Source: Pelosinus sp. UFO1 (GTDB lineage: Bacteria; Bacillota; Negativicutes; DSM-13327). Taken from it: DNA of 64,000 nucleotides. The DNA lies in assembly GCF_000725345.1 (NCBI RefSeq), contig NZ_CP008852.1, positions 3,154,001-3,218,000 on the forward strand, read 5' to 3'. The notes under the pieces are model-generated. The model was not told the origin of the DNA. It searched no databases and was given only the letters and a program-made list of their open reading frames with translations. The position numbers and the translations under genes are program-made. Numbering within the stretch: position 1 is the stretch's first letter; each line of letters opens with the position of its first letter. Shown piece by piece: positions 8,706-18,136 of this stretch.

Positions 8706-8733
8706 CTATTACATGCTTTTCACAGTAAGTCAA
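8706..8733 (-). promoter_or_regulatory. possible promoter of nfnAB
   Basis: Minus-strand TTGACT (8728-8733) and TAATAG (8706-8711) with a 16-bp spacer, about 120 nt ahead of nfnA and directly after the fhs gene. Confidence 0.35.
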
Positions 8734-8777
8734 TAGGTATCAATTCTCATCAGATGACTGTTTCTAATTTTTTTAAC

Positions 8778-10445
8778 TTAAAATAAACCAACGATTTTTC
8801 CGGCATTATCAATATCCATTCGTTCTGCTGCTGGGCGTTTCGGTAATCCAGGCATTGTCATAATGTCACCTGTAAGTGCAACCAAGAATCCCGCCCCTGC
8901 TGCCACACGAACTTCCCTTACTGTAATGGTAAATCCAGAAGGACGTCCTAGCTGAGTCATATCATCACTCAACGAATATTGGGTTTTCGCCATACAAATT
9001 GGTGTTTTGTCAAACCCAAGGCTAGAAAGTTCCTTTATGGCCTTTTCTGCCGGCTGCGTGTAATTTACCCCATCAGCCCCATAAATCTCTTTTGCAATTG
9101 TTAATATTTTATCTTTAATCGATGCAGTTTCATCATAGATATAATTAAATTTGTTAGGTTGCTCACAAGCTGCTAAAACTTTTTGTGCCAGCTCTATCCC
9201 ACCTTGACCGCCTTTGGCCCAAACCTCTGACAAAGCGACCTCGGCACCCAATTCTACACACTTTTCTCGTACAAAATCAAGTTCTTCTTTCGTATCAGTA
9301 GGAAATGCATTAATTGCCACCACAGCTGGTAGACCAAATTTCTGCATGTTTTCAATGTGTTTTGTTAAATTCGCTAAACCTCTTTCAAGAGCAGGCATAT
9401 TTTCTCCTACGAGTTCTGCCTTAGGTACACCGCCATGCATTTTAAGCGCACGCACTGTAGCCACAATCACTACTGCATCTGGTTTTATCCCCGCAAAACG
9501 ACACTTTATATCTAAGAACTTTTCTGCGCCAAGATCGGCACCAAAACCGGCTTCTGTTACACATACATCCGCCAACTTTAAAGCAAATTTTGTTGCCATG
9601 ACACTATTACAGCCATGAGCGATATTGGCAAAAGGACCGCCATGAACAAAAGCTGGGGTGTTTTCTAAGGTTTGCACTAGATTTGGCTTAATGGCATCTT
9701 TAAACAGTAAGGTCAATGCGCCAGTTACATTTAATGCTGCAGCAGTAACAGGCTCATTTGTATAGGTATAACCAATGATAATCCGGCCAATGCGAACCTT
9801 CATATCATCTAAATCGCTAGCCAAACATAAAATAGCCATCATTTCGGATGCTACCGTAATATCAAAACCACTTTCTCTTGGTACTCCATGAATTTTCCCA
9901 CCTAACCCACAAATGATAGAGCGAAGTGAACGTTCATTTAAATCCATAACTCGACGCCAAGTGATCCGTCTAGGATCGATATTCAATTCATTTCCTTGGT
10001 GAATGTGATTGTCAATAATAGCCGCTAACAAGTTATGCGCCGTAGTTATTGCATGAAAATCTCCTGTAAAATGCAGGTTGATATCTTCCATTGGCACGAC
10101 TTGAGCATAACCGCCACCAGCTGCACCGCCTTTCATACCAAAACAAGGTCCGAGGGAGGGTTCACGAAGGGCAATGGCGACCTTTTTCCCTACCTGACGT
10201 AAGGCATCTCCAAGACCTACTGTCGTAGTAGTTTTTCCTTCACCTGCTGGAGTGGGATTGATAGCCGTAACTAACACTAATTTCCCATCAGGACGTGATT
10301 TAATCTCTTCCCATTTTGCTAATGAAACTTTCCCCTTATATTTGCCGTAAAGTTCTAGATCATCTTGGGTAATACCGAGTTGGCTGGCCACTTCCTCTAT
10401 GTGTTTCATCTGTGCCTCTTGGGCTATTTCAACATCGCTTTTCAT
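8778..10445 (-). CDS. fhs: formate--tetrahydrofolate ligase
   Basis: Fhs makes 10-formyl-THF from formate, THF and ATP, feeding purines and, in acetogens, the methyl branch of the Wood-Ljungdahl pathway. The 555-residue protein has the P-loop [14 protein letters not shown] (about 65-78) and the conserved [11 protein letters not shown] region (about 106-116); length is typical. It follows folD by 102 nt and lies upstream of nfnAB. Only these two folate genes occur here, so autotrophic acetogenesis cannot be inferred from this window. Confidence 0.96.
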   Translation of the reverse strand: MKSDVEIAQEAQMKHIEEVASQLGITQDDLELYGKYKGKVSLAKWEEIKSRPDGKLVLVTAINPTPAGEGKTTTTVGLGDALRQVGKKVAIALREPSLGPCFGMKGGAAGGGYAQVVPMEDINLHFTGDFHAITTAHNLLAAIIDNHIHQGNELNIDPRRITWRRVMDLNERSLRSIICGLGGKIHGVPRESGFDITVASEMMAILCLASDLDDMKVRIGRIIIGYTYTNEPVTAAALNVTGALTLLFKDAIKPNLVQTLENTPAFVHGGPFANIAHGCNSVMATKFALKLADVCVTEAGFGADLGAEKFLDIKCRFAGIKPDAVVIVATVRALKMHGGVPKAELVGENMPALERGLANLTKHIENMQKFGLPAVVAINAFPTDTKEELDFVREKCVELGAEVALSEVWAKGGQGGIELAQKVLAACEQPNKFNYIYDETASIKDKILTIAKEIYGADGVNYTQPAEKAIKELSSLGFDKTPICMAKTQYSLSDDMTQLGRPSGFTITVREVRVAAGAGFLVALTGDIMTMPGLPKRPAAERMDIDNAGKIVGLF

Positions 10446-10467
10446 ATATGTGCCTCCTTATATAACT

Positions 10468-10520
10468 ACAGCCAAAGTGAATAGCTGAAATGATAACCAT
10501 TTCAACTATCCTTTGGCTGT
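10468..10520. promoter_or_regulatory. long imperfect hairpin between folD and fhs
   Basis: ACAGCCAAAG and CTTTGGCTGT form an outer 10-bp stem, and TGAAATG/CATTTCA an inner one, filling most of the folD-fhs gap. There is no T-run. It may be an attenuator or a processing site tuning fhs expression relative to folD. Confidence 0.5.
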
Positions 10521-10547
10521 GACTTACTAAAACAACGAATGGATTTG

Positions 10548-11414
10548 TTATTTTTTGACGTGTAGTAAAGCAGCCGCCTTCACCGTATTACTTAAAAGCA
10601 TAGCTATCGTTAAAAGTCCTACCCCACCAGGCACTGGGGTAATGGCTCCTGCTACCTCTTTGACTTGTTCAAAATCAACATCGCCTACTAATTTTTTGTC
10701 TGGTAAGCGATTAATTCCTACATCAATCACTACGGCACCAGGTTTCACCATATCTGCCGTAACAAAATGCGCTTTGCCAATTGCTACAATTAAGATATCA
10801 GCTTGGCGAGTAATGCTAGGCAGGTCAGCGGTACGAGAATGACAAATGGTAACGGTAGCATGACGCGCTAATAGTAAGTTGGCCATTGGTTTGCCAACAA
10901 TATTGCTACGACCAATAATAACTGCATGTTTACCGGCAATTTCTACATTAGCAAGTTCCAACATTTTGATACAGCCTGCAGGGGTACATGGTACAAGATG
11001 TTCTTGACCAATTGCTAGTTTTCCCACATTCACTGGGTGAAATCCATCTACATCTTTATCCGGATGAATTGCCTTTAAAAGTTCTGCTTCCTCATTCTTT
11101 AAGGCTTCAGGTAATGGCAATTGCAGCAAGATGCCATGAATCGCTGGATTTTCATTTAAACTAATAATTTGCGCTAATAGCTCTTCTTTGCTGATGGATT
11201 CGGGCAAGCTTATGACCTCTGAATAAATCCCGAGTTCCTCGCAGGCTTTATGTTTATTGGCTACATATACTTTAGAAGCTGGATTCTCACCAACGATAAT
11301 GACAGCTAATCCAGGATTCATTCTCTGAGTTGCCTTTATCTTCTCGACTTCCACTTTTACACTCTGCTTAATTTGTGCAGCAAAGACTTTGCCTTCTAAG
11401 ATTCTTACTGACAT
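10548..11414 (-). CDS. folD: bifunctional methylene-THF dehydrogenase / methenyl-THF cyclohydrolase
   Basis: FolD interconverts 5,10-methylene-THF and 10-formyl-THF. The 288-residue protein contains [11 protein letters not shown] (catalytic Tyr/Lys, about 50-60), [12 protein letters not shown] (about 117-128), the NAD(P) loop [11 protein letters not shown] (about 166) and the C-terminal [14 protein letters not shown]. Paired with fhs, it completes reversible formate activation. Length and motifs are standard. Confidence 0.96.
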   Translation of the reverse strand: MSVRILEGKVFAAQIKQSVKVEVEKIKATQRMNPGLAVIIVGENPASKVYVANKHKACEELGIYSEVISLPESISKEELLAQIISLNENPAIHGILLQLPLPEALKNEEAELLKAIHPDKDVDGFHPVNVGKLAIGQEHLVPCTPAGCIKMLELANVEIAGKHAVIIGRSNIVGKPMANLLLARHATVTICHSRTADLPSITRQADILIVAIGKAHFVTADMVKPGAVVIDVGINRLPDKKLVGDVDFEQVKEVAGAITPVPGGVGLLTIAMLLSNTVKAAALLHVKK

Positions 11415-11445
11415 GAACTATTCCCCCGTACTACGTATTTATAAA

Positions 11446-12294
11446 TTACACAATAATGCTAATCACCGTAAATACTAATAAAGCGATACTAACCAAACCA
11501 TTGCGCATAAAATAGGCCTGGGTTACTTGCCGAAAATCAGTAGGACTAACAATCGAATGCTGATAGATTAGTACGCTGGCAGCTAGTACAACTCCACCAT
11601 AATATGCCCCATGCATATTCATCAGTATCCCTACAGCAACAAAACCTGTAATGCTAATAACATGGAGTGCTTTACTAATGGTAAGAGTTCCTTGTATTCC
11701 AAAGCGCACAGGCATAGAATGTAGTCCATGCTTTTTATCAAACTCTAGATCCTGGCAGCCATAGATCGCATCAAAACCAGCAATCCATACACCAACAGCA
11801 AGGCCTAATAGGACAATTGGTAAGGTAATATCCCCCCTGATCGCTACCCAAGCGCCAATTGGTGCAACGGAGAGAGCTAAACCTAGTACTAAATGGCAAG
11901 TCCAAGAAAATCGTTTCATATAGGGATAGATAGATAAGGGGATTACCGCCAAAGGTGCTAGTTTTAAACATAAGGGATGTAGATTCGCTGCCGCCACAGC
12001 AAAAAGAGCAAAACTTGCCAATGTCATTAGTACGGCTCCCCTAGGCTTAACTGCTCCTGTAACCATGGGGCGGTTGGCAAACCTTGGCTGCAATCGGTCA
12101 TATTTTAAATCAATAAAATTATTCAATGCCATGGCGGCACTACGTGCACCTACCATGGCCAAAGTAATCCAGAATAAGTCTCTCGCTGCAGGTATACTGC
12201 CGGCGGCTAATATAGCGCCAATATAAGCAAAGGGCAAGGCAAACACGGTATGGGATAATACGATATTATCAAGATGTGCTTTAATTTTACTCAA
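11446..12294 (-). CDS. UbiA-family polyprenyltransferase (menaquinone synthesis)
   Basis: An integral membrane prenyltransferase that attaches the isoprenoid tail to an aromatic acid. The first Asp-rich motif reads NNFIDLKYDRL and the second DLEFDKKHG, with about eight hydrophobic segments. The frame extends to a TTG at 12321, but TTG at 12294 has GGAAGG 9 nt upstream and overlaps the upstream ubiD-like stop as TTGAGTAA, so that start is chosen (282 residues). Next to a UbiD decarboxylase and a polyprenyl diphosphate synthase it may be MqnP of the futalosine pathway or a UbiA/MenA equivalent; the sequence alone does not decide. Confidence 0.85.
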   Translation of the reverse strand: MSKIKAHLDNIVLSHTVFALPFAYIGAILAAGSIPAARDLFWITLAMVGARSAAMALNNFIDLKYDRLQPRFANRPMVTGAVKPRGAVLMTLASFALFAVAAANLHPLCLKLAPLAVIPLSIYPYMKRFSWTCHLVLGLALSVAPIGAWVAIRGDITLPIVLLGLAVGVWIAGFDAIYGCQDLEFDKKHGLHSMPVRFGIQGTLTISKALHVISITGFVAVGILMNMHGAYYGGVVLAASVLIYQHSIVSPTDFRQVTQAYFMRNGLVSIALLVFTVISIIV

Positions 12295-13747
12295 GTCCCA
12301 ATTCCTTCCATTTCTTGTCAACTATTTCTTTAACATCAGCCGACATTTCAATTTCATCCGGCCATTCACGGCTATATCCCTCTGCGGCCCAAGCTTTTGT
12401 AGCATCAATCCCTACCTTAGTCCCCCAATTGGGCATTGGTGAAGAATGATCCAGTACATCAAGAGGCCCGTCAACCATCACAATATCACGACGGGCATCA
12501 ATATTATTGTACACACGCCACCAAACTTCATTCATATCTTGGACATTCACATGTTCATCTACAACAATAACCATTTTTGTAAACATCATCTGTCCCATTC
12601 CCCATATGGCATGCATTACTTTCTTTGCCTGTTGAGGGTAAGTTTTCTTTATTGAAACTACAGCGCAGTTATGAAATACGCCTTCCAACGGCAAATTTAG
12701 ATCAATAATTTCTGGTAAATTCATCTGTAGTACAGGTAAAAAGATACGTTCTGTAGCTTTTGCTAAGAAACAATCCTCCATAGGTGGTTTGCCCACAATG
12801 GTCGACGGATAGATAGGATCTTTCCGATGGGTAATGCAAGTAATATGAAATACAGGGTAATCATCGGCAAGAGAATAATATCCAGTGTGATCACCAAAAG
12901 GGCCTTCCCGTCTAAGTTCATCAATCATAACGTAGCCTTCTAGCACGATTTCTGAATGTGCCGGAACTTCTACATCAACAGTTTCACATTTTATCATTTC
13001 TACGGATTTTTTACGTAAAAATCCAGCAAATACCATTTCATCAATGTCTTTTGGCAAAGGAGCAGTTGCAGAGTAGGTAATCGCAGGGTCCGTACCGATA
13101 GCTACTGCTACTTCAATACGATCCTTTCCTAAAGCCTGATGCGCTCGATAGTTTTCAGCCCCATTCTTGTGAATGTGCCAATGCATACCTGTAGTTTTCC
13201 CATCATATACTTGTAAGCGATACATTCCTACATTCCGTTTACCATTTAGAGGATTTTTAGTAAAAACTAAAGGCAATGTGATAAACTTACCTGCATCACC
13301 AGGCCAACATTTTAAAATAGGAAATTTATCTAATGATGGTTGATCTTTAATAATGACTTCCTTACACGGACCATTTTTCACATACTTCGGAAAATTAATG
13401 GCCCGTTTAGCGGTCGGAATAATCTTTAGTAAATCTAATTTATTTTGCACCGAAATATAAGGTAATTTAAAAATTTCTTTTATCTCTGCTGCAATGTCAT
13501 CAATTTTATCTACACCAAATGCCAGGGCCATACGTTCCATGCTGCCAAAAGCATTCATCAAAACTGGCATATCATAACCTTTTACATTTTCAAAAAGTAA
13601 GGCTACATTTTTATCTCCCGACATTTTGGATACCCGATCAGTTATTTCTGTAATTTCCAGCTCGCAGTCTACTTCTTTCTTAATGCGTTTTAACCAACCC
13701 CGCTCTTCTAGAGCACGAATAAAGTCACGCAAGTCATTAAATGCCAT
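12287..13747 (-). CDS. UbiD-family decarboxylase (menaquinone synthesis, MqnL-like)
   Basis: A 486-residue prenylated-FMN-dependent decarboxylase. The family landmarks are present: GMYRLQVYDGKTTGMHWH (about 173-190), EVPAHSEIVLEGY (about 260-272), REGPFGDHTGYY (about 279-290) and PTIVGKPP-like YPSTIVGKPPMED. The overlap with the UbiA gene suggests that the two act in one pathway. A prenyl-FMN synthase (UbiX) is not in the window. Confidence 0.88.
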   Translation of the reverse strand: MAFNDLRDFIRALEERGWLKRIKKEVDCELEITEITDRVSKMSGDKNVALLFENVKGYDMPVLMNAFGSMERMALAFGVDKIDDIAAEIKEIFKLPYISVQNKLDLLKIIPTAKRAINFPKYVKNGPCKEVIIKDQPSLDKFPILKCWPGDAGKFITLPLVFTKNPLNGKRNVGMYRLQVYDGKTTGMHWHIHKNGAENYRAHQALGKDRIEVAVAIGTDPAITYSATAPLPKDIDEMVFAGFLRKKSVEMIKCETVDVEVPAHSEIVLEGYVMIDELRREGPFGDHTGYYSLADDYPVFHITCITHRKDPIYPSTIVGKPPMEDCFLAKATERIFLPVLQMNLPEIIDLNLPLEGVFHNCAVVSIKKTYPQQAKKVMHAIWGMGQMMFTKMVIVVDEHVNVQDMNEVWWRVYNNIDARRDIVMVDGPLDVLDHSSPMPNWGTKVGIDATKAWAAEGYSREWPDEIEMSADVKEIVDKKWKELGLE

Positions 13748-13786
13748 GTAATATAACTCCCTTTCAATTCCCTACTATAGATCCTT

Positions 13787-14536
13787 TTACTTTCTTAAGA
13801 TATATTTTACAATAAAAATACTAACTTCATACAATACAATGACTGGTATGGCAACCATGGTTTGCGAAAACACATCGGGTGTAGGAGAAAACACAGCACC
13901 TACCACAAAGGATAAAACCATGACATGCTTACGTTTACCTGTTAAAAATGCAGAACCAACAAGACCAAATTTGGCCATAACGACAATAAATAAAGGCAAT
14001 TCAAAAATAAAACCAAAAGGCAGTAAAAACGAAATGACAAAAGATAAATACTCTCCTAGGGATAGTAACGGTTGAAGATTTTCAGTAGCAAAACCCATAA
14101 AAAACTTAATTCCAGCTGGCAGTACCAAAAAATAAGAAAAAGCCAGTCCTATAAAAAATAAGAGCACTGAAGAAGGTATTAAAATAACAGAAGCCATACG
14201 TTCTTTACTCGTTAATGCTGGAACGACAAAAGCCCAAATTTGGTATAAGACGATAGGCAGTGCTAATAGAAAACCAGCAAATAATGATACCCTCAAATAT
14301 GTAAAAAAAGCCTCCGCAGGACTCATATAATACAATTTACCAGCAGGTGCTGTAATATACTGTACTAGTTCAGCAGCGAAAAAATAACTGATCATACTCC
14401 CTACAGCAACAGCCATAATGATAATAATCAGCCGCCGTCTTAATTCCTCTAGATGCTCCACTAAGGACATTTGATTTTCTATCGGATCCTCTTGAAGCTG
14501 CTCTTCCCTCTTCTCGTTACCTACAATCTCTGCCAT
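13787..14536 (-). CDS. tatC: Sec-independent protein translocase TatC
   Basis: TatC recognises twin-arginine signal peptides in the membrane. The protein begins with a charged stretch and then the signature MSLVEHLEELRRRLI, followed by six hydrophobic segments. The frame opens at 14575 inside tatA, but the ATG at 14536 has GTGAGG 8 nt upstream, giving 249 residues. It pairs with tatA upstream, and no tatB is seen, the common minimal TatAC system of Firmicutes. Fits export of folded redox proteins. Confidence 0.93.
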   Translation of the reverse strand: MAEIVGNEKREEQLQEDPIENQMSLVEHLEELRRRLIIIIMAVAVGSMISYFFAAELVQYITAPAGKLYYMSPAEAFFTYLRVSLFAGFLLALPIVLYQIWAFVVPALTSKERMASVILIPSSVLLFFIGLAFSYFLVLPAGIKFFMGFATENLQPLLSLGEYLSFVISFLLPFGFIFELPLFIVVMAKFGLVGSAFLTGKRKHVMVLSFVVGAVFSPTPDVFSQTMVAIPVIVLYEVSIFIVKYILRK

Positions 14537-14546
14537 TGAGCATTCC

Positions 14547-14750
14547 TCACTTTTTCTCCTCAAACTTGCTATCAACTTTTATGGCTGGATCTTGGACTTG
14601 AGAAGATTCGCCAGTTGTTGCTTTTCTAAATTCTTGGATCCCTTTACCCAGCGCCTTACCTACTTCAGGTAATTTACCAGGCCCAAATACAACAAGGGCA
14701 ATCACTAAGATTAACACCAATTCCGGCATGCTAAAACTAAACATTTGCAC
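14547..14750 (-). CDS. tatA: twin-arginine translocase subunit TatA
   Basis: 67 residues: a single N-terminal membrane helix ([13 protein letters not shown]), the [16 protein letters not shown] hinge and amphipathic helix, then a short charged tail. These are the defining features of TatA/E. It is first in the tatA-tatC pair. Confidence 0.93.
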   Translation of the reverse strand: MQMFSFSMPELVLILVIALVVFGPGKLPEVGKALGKGIQEFRKATTGESSQVQDPAIKVDSKFEEKK

Positions 14751-14805
14751 ATAGCCCCTTTCAAATCCTATTACCTATATATTATACCTAAAAACCAATA
14801 AGAAG

Positions 14806-14833
14806 AAAAGACTTGGCTTGTGCCAAGTCTTTT
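14806..14833 (-). terminator. terminator of the prenyl synthase gene; fragment D of the 95-nt repeat
   Basis: A perfect 12-bp stem AAAAGACTTGGC / GCCAAGTCTTTT with a 4-nt loop, followed on the minus strand by CTTCTTATTG. The hairpin is the same as the terminal hairpin of the interspersed repeat at 17994, 26610 and 48779, but the rest of that repeat is absent. Confidence 0.8.
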
Positions 14834-14889
14834 GCATTTGGAACAAAAGCTCACATTATAAAATTATTTGTCTTCTTTCTGAAACCTAA

Positions 14890-15870
14890 TCAGTAGCTGC
14901 GTAAACCTACAAAGTCCGCAACTGCATGGAATGCATCGCGATGCTCCCCTGTAATACTGGCAGGTATCACACTTCGTGCATGATCTAAATAGTCTGAAAC
15001 ACGTTTATAAGAATATTCGATTGCCTCAGTATCTTGTATAATAGAAAGTCCTCGTTTAATTTTTTCTTCAGACATATTCTTAGTTTGTACAATTTCTCTT
15101 AATTCATCACGATCAGCGCTATTCTCTAAAGCAAAGATGACCGGTAAAGTCACTATTCCTTGCCGCAGATCGTTTCCTACTGGCTTACCAATCTGTTCCG
15201 AAGAAGCAGTAATATCTAAAATATCGTCTGTGATCTGAAAAGCCATTCCTAATGAATAGCCATATTCCCGTAAAGCCTTAGTTTCTTCTAAAGATAAACC
15301 GACAGCTAATCCACCTAATTCGCAGCTTGCCGCAATAAAATCAGCAGTTTTTTGTTCAATACGTTTTAGGTAGTCATTTTCTGTTTGATCCGCAATAAAA
15401 GTACTGCGGTTCTGATTAATTTCACCCTCACACATAGAACAGATTACATCAGTCAATACTTTTAGCATTTCGTTGCTCGCTTTATTTGCTACTAAGGAAA
15501 AAGCTTTAGCAAACAAATAATCACCAATCAATACAGAAGAATGATTACCCCAACAAGAATTAGCAGTAGATTTTCCCCTTCGCGTTGTTGCATTATCAAT
15601 AACATCATCATGTACCAAAGTTGCCATATGTATTAATTCAATAGCAATTGCCATTGGCATTATTTTTTCCATATTGGATACTTGGTTTTTGGTACACATA
15701 AAATACAAAGCGGGACGTAACCTTTTTCCACCTGCTTCGACTAAATGCTTGCTAATATCTGTTATTAATTTTTCCGGAGAATGTATGACAGAAAGTAATT
15801 CCGTTTCCAATAACAATAAATCACTTTTTACAATTTCAAACATCGAATTTTTATTCACTATTTTAATCAC
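14890..15870 (-). CDS. polyprenyl diphosphate synthase (heptaprenyl/octaprenyl type)
   Basis: A trans-prenyltransferase making the side chain of menaquinone. The 326-residue protein has GGKRLRPALYF (about 48), the first Asp-rich motif LVHDDVID (about 91-98) with RRGKST, and the second motif DDILD (about 218). Chain length cannot be read from motifs. Gene order with the UbiA/UbiD pair on the same strand supports a quinone role. Confidence 0.9.
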   Translation of the reverse strand: MIKIVNKNSMFEIVKSDLLLLETELLSVIHSPEKLITDISKHLVEAGGKRLRPALYFMCTKNQVSNMEKIMPMAIAIELIHMATLVHDDVIDNATTRRGKSTANSCWGNHSSVLIGDYLFAKAFSLVANKASNEMLKVLTDVICSMCEGEINQNRSTFIADQTENDYLKRIEQKTADFIAASCELGGLAVGLSLEETKALREYGYSLGMAFQITDDILDITASSEQIGKPVGNDLRQGIVTLPVIFALENSADRDELREIVQTKNMSEEKIKRGLSIIQDTEAIEYSYKRVSDYLDHARSVIPASITGEHRDAFHAVADFVGLRSY

Positions 15871-15970
15871 CTACACGCAAAGTCTGTTACTATAATACAC
15901 TATTATCTGTCTTTACGTCTATTGCTTTTTTCAAATTCTATGACAATTCTGTATCAATTTTCTTCATAAA

Positions 15971-16022
15971 TTGCCATTATTCTATAAAAAAACATCTATA
16001 TTATAGAATTGATGATGGCAAT
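15971..16022. repeat. imperfect hairpin in the hepT-lctP gap
   Basis: ATTGCCAT with ATGGCAAT, and TTCTATAA with TTATAGAA, can form one long interrupted stem. The 289-bp gap otherwise holds only the lctP terminator and, presumably, the promoter of the synthase gene. Function unknown. Confidence 0.35.
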
Positions 16023-16100
16023 CTACTTAGGAATATAGACTCTTCTCCTTATTACTATTTACTATTCTGAACAAATTCATCCCCTTTTTTCCTTACCATA

Positions 16101-16138
16101 AAAATACTGGGTAGAGAACCCTCTCCACCCAGTATTTT
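16101..16138 (-). terminator. terminator of lctP
   Basis: AAAATACTGGGT-GAG paired with CTC-ACCCAGTATTTT (one mismatch), 22 nt after the lctP stop, with a T-rich 3' side on the minus strand. Confidence 0.8.
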
Positions 16139-16159
16139 ATCTTTTTATTTATTTCCCTT

Positions 16160-17788
16160 TTAGGGAATCATCCAACTGAGCCAGTACGCTTGTGCGTAGG
16201 TCATGAATCCTACAATTATAGCTAAAATCAGTGAATGCTTCACTGTGAAACTAAATAGATCGCCTTCCTTACCAACTAGCCCAGTGGCGGCAGTTGCTAC
16301 GGCAATACTTTGTGGGGAAATCATCTTACCGCAAACACCACCGGAAGAATTTGCTGCTACTGTCAAAATTGGATCGACCCCAACTTGTTGTCCAGTAACT
16401 GCTTGCAAGTTGCCAAATAATGCATTTGCAGAGGTATCCGAACCAGTTAAAAATACTCCTAGCCAACCTAGAAAGGGCGAGAAAAAAGGAAATAAAGAAC
16501 CTGTCCCAGCTAAAAATAAGCCTAGAGTAGAACTCATACCAGAATAATTCATAACGTAAGCTAAGGCCAATACAGAAGGAATTGTAATAAGTGGCTTTAT
16601 TAATTGTCTAAGGGTTTTGAAGAAAATGGAAATAAATCTGCCTGGTCCAACGCCTAAAAATAAAGAAGTAATTATACTCGCAATGAATAGCCCCGTTCCT
16701 GCAGCGCTTAACCAGTTTATTTTATAAAGTGCTGTCATAGGCGTTGGTTGTTTTACAATCGGTGCAACTTGCACAATTAGTTTATCAAGTCCGGGAACCA
16801 CCCATTTTAACGTTACCGCATCTAACATTGCTGTTACGGGTTTTAACCCCCACAGGATGACCATCACAGTAAGAATAATAAAAGGTGACCATGCTTTTAA
16901 TACCTTACCTAAGGTTAATGCATTCCTATTTGCAACAAGGGTCGGTGCAGGCTCATTTTCAAATCGCCAAATTTTTGCTGGCTTCCAATATTTTAAGAAA
17001 ACCGTCAGTGCAATGATACAAGTTAGAGACGATAAAATATCTGGCAACTCTGGGCCAATATAATTGGAGGAAAACCACTGAATACTAGCAAAGGCAATAC
17101 CTGCTACTAAACATGCAGGCAATACTTCCATAGCTGCTTTCCAACCTGCCATCAACACAACTAACCATATTGGAATAATAACTGAGAGAAACGGTAATTG
17201 TCTTCCTACCATGGCACTGATATTCATTGTTTCGATACCAGTAACTTGTCCTGCAACAATAATTGGAATACCAATACCGCCAAACGCTACAGGCGCCGTA
17301 TTCGCAATTAAGCATAACCCCGCAGCATATAAAGGGTTGAAACCAAGACCTACTAACATACCCGCTGAAATAGCAACAGGAGTGCCAAAACCAGCTGCCC
17401 CTTCCAAAAAAGCACCAAACCCAAAGGCAATTAACAAAGCTTGCAGCCGACGGTCGTCTGTAATTGTGGCAATCGAATCTTTTACTATTTCAAATTGTCC
17501 GGTCTCAACCGTTAAATTGTAAATGAAAATAGCAGTGATTACGATCCAATAAATCGGGAATATTCCATATAAAGCTCCCATGACCGCTGATGTAAGTGCA
17601 AGGCCAACAGGCATTTTATAGGCAAAAATGGCCACTAATAAAGCAGAAGTTAACGCTATTAGGCCTGCAATTTGGCCTGGAGTTCGACGAATAGCGAGCA
17701 AATAAAAAATCACAATGATGGGGATAGCCGCTAGCAACGAGGATAGCGCTAGACTATGCATCGGGTCATATATTTGCGTCCATGTCAT
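16160..17788 (-). CDS. lctP: L-lactate permease
   Basis: A LctP-family lactate/proton symporter of 542 residues with 12 or more hydrophobic segments. Family stretches include FGFGAFLEGAAGFGTPVAISAGM and TGSDTSANALFGNLQ, with NSSGGVCGKMISPQSIAVA near the C-terminus. The frame extends to 17872, but the ATG at 17788 (MTWTQIYDPMHS) has AGGGGTG at proper spacing and gives the usual LctP N-terminus. No lactate dehydrogenase gene is adjacent. A copy of the 95-nt repeat lies about 200 nt upstream. Confidence 0.93.
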   Translation of the reverse strand: MTWTQIYDPMHSLALSSLLAAIPIIVIFYLLAIRRTPGQIAGLIALTSALLVAIFAYKMPVGLALTSAVMGALYGIFPIYWIVITAIFIYNLTVETGQFEIVKDSIATITDDRRLQALLIAFGFGAFLEGAAGFGTPVAISAGMLVGLGFNPLYAAGLCLIANTAPVAFGGIGIPIIVAGQVTGIETMNISAMVGRQLPFLSVIIPIWLVVLMAGWKAAMEVLPACLVAGIAFASIQWFSSNYIGPELPDILSSLTCIIALTVFLKYWKPAKIWRFENEPAPTLVANRNALTLGKVLKAWSPFIILTVMVILWGLKPVTAMLDAVTLKWVVPGLDKLIVQVAPIVKQPTPMTALYKINWLSAAGTGLFIASIITSLFLGVGPGRFISIFFKTLRQLIKPLITIPSVLALAYVMNYSGMSSTLGLFLAGTGSLFPFFSPFLGWLGVFLTGSDTSANALFGNLQAVTGQQVGVDPILTVAANSSGGVCGKMISPQSIAVATAATGLVGKEGDLFSFTVKHSLILAIIVGFMTYAQAYWLSWMIP

Positions 17789-17993
17789 TAAAGTAACACC
17801 CCTTTGTTTTTTTAGCTGTTTCATTAGGCATATGGCACATTTATGTACCAACAAGCAGATGCTTTTTATCACCTCTCTTTTTGGCTATTTATAGTTTGAC
17901 CATTAACCAAATTTATATTACTTTTAATTTATTTGCTGGCAGGTACTTATGAATTACCGTTCCCAAGAATTCAATGAAATGTATCATAAGAAC

Positions 17994-18088
17994 AAGACTT
18001 GGCTTAGGCCAAGTCCTCAGACGCAGGCGGAAGCCTTAGTCGTTCTTACTTGGAATCAAGGAAGTGTTATACTTTCTGATTCCGTAAA
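17994..18088 (-). repeat. 95-nt terminator-linked repeat, copy A
   Basis: Read on the minus strand it begins TTTTACGGAATCA directly after the ahbB terminator and ends with the hairpin GACTTGGC..GCCAAGTC followed by TTGTTCTTA. It matches the copies at 26610-26710 and 48779-48872 almost base for base over its length. An internal CCAAGT can pair with ACTTGG of the final hairpin, giving an alternative fold. See findings. Confidence 0.9.
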
Positions 18089-18090
18089 AA

Positions 18091-18125
18091 AAGATAGCTA
18101 CACATCTTTTATGTGTAGCTATCTT
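18091..18125 (-). terminator. terminator of ahbB
   Basis: Perfect 15-bp stem AAGATAGCTACACAT / ATGTGTAGCTATCTT with a 5-nt loop, followed on the minus strand by TTTTTTTACGG, which is also the start of repeat copy A. Confidence 0.9.
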
Positions 18126-18136
18126 ACAATTATCAT

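Noticed and set aside
17994-18088. The 95-nt repeat as a known riboswitch class upstream of lctP
   Set aside because: It does not match riboswitch cores I know, and the same sequence precedes functionally unrelated genes.
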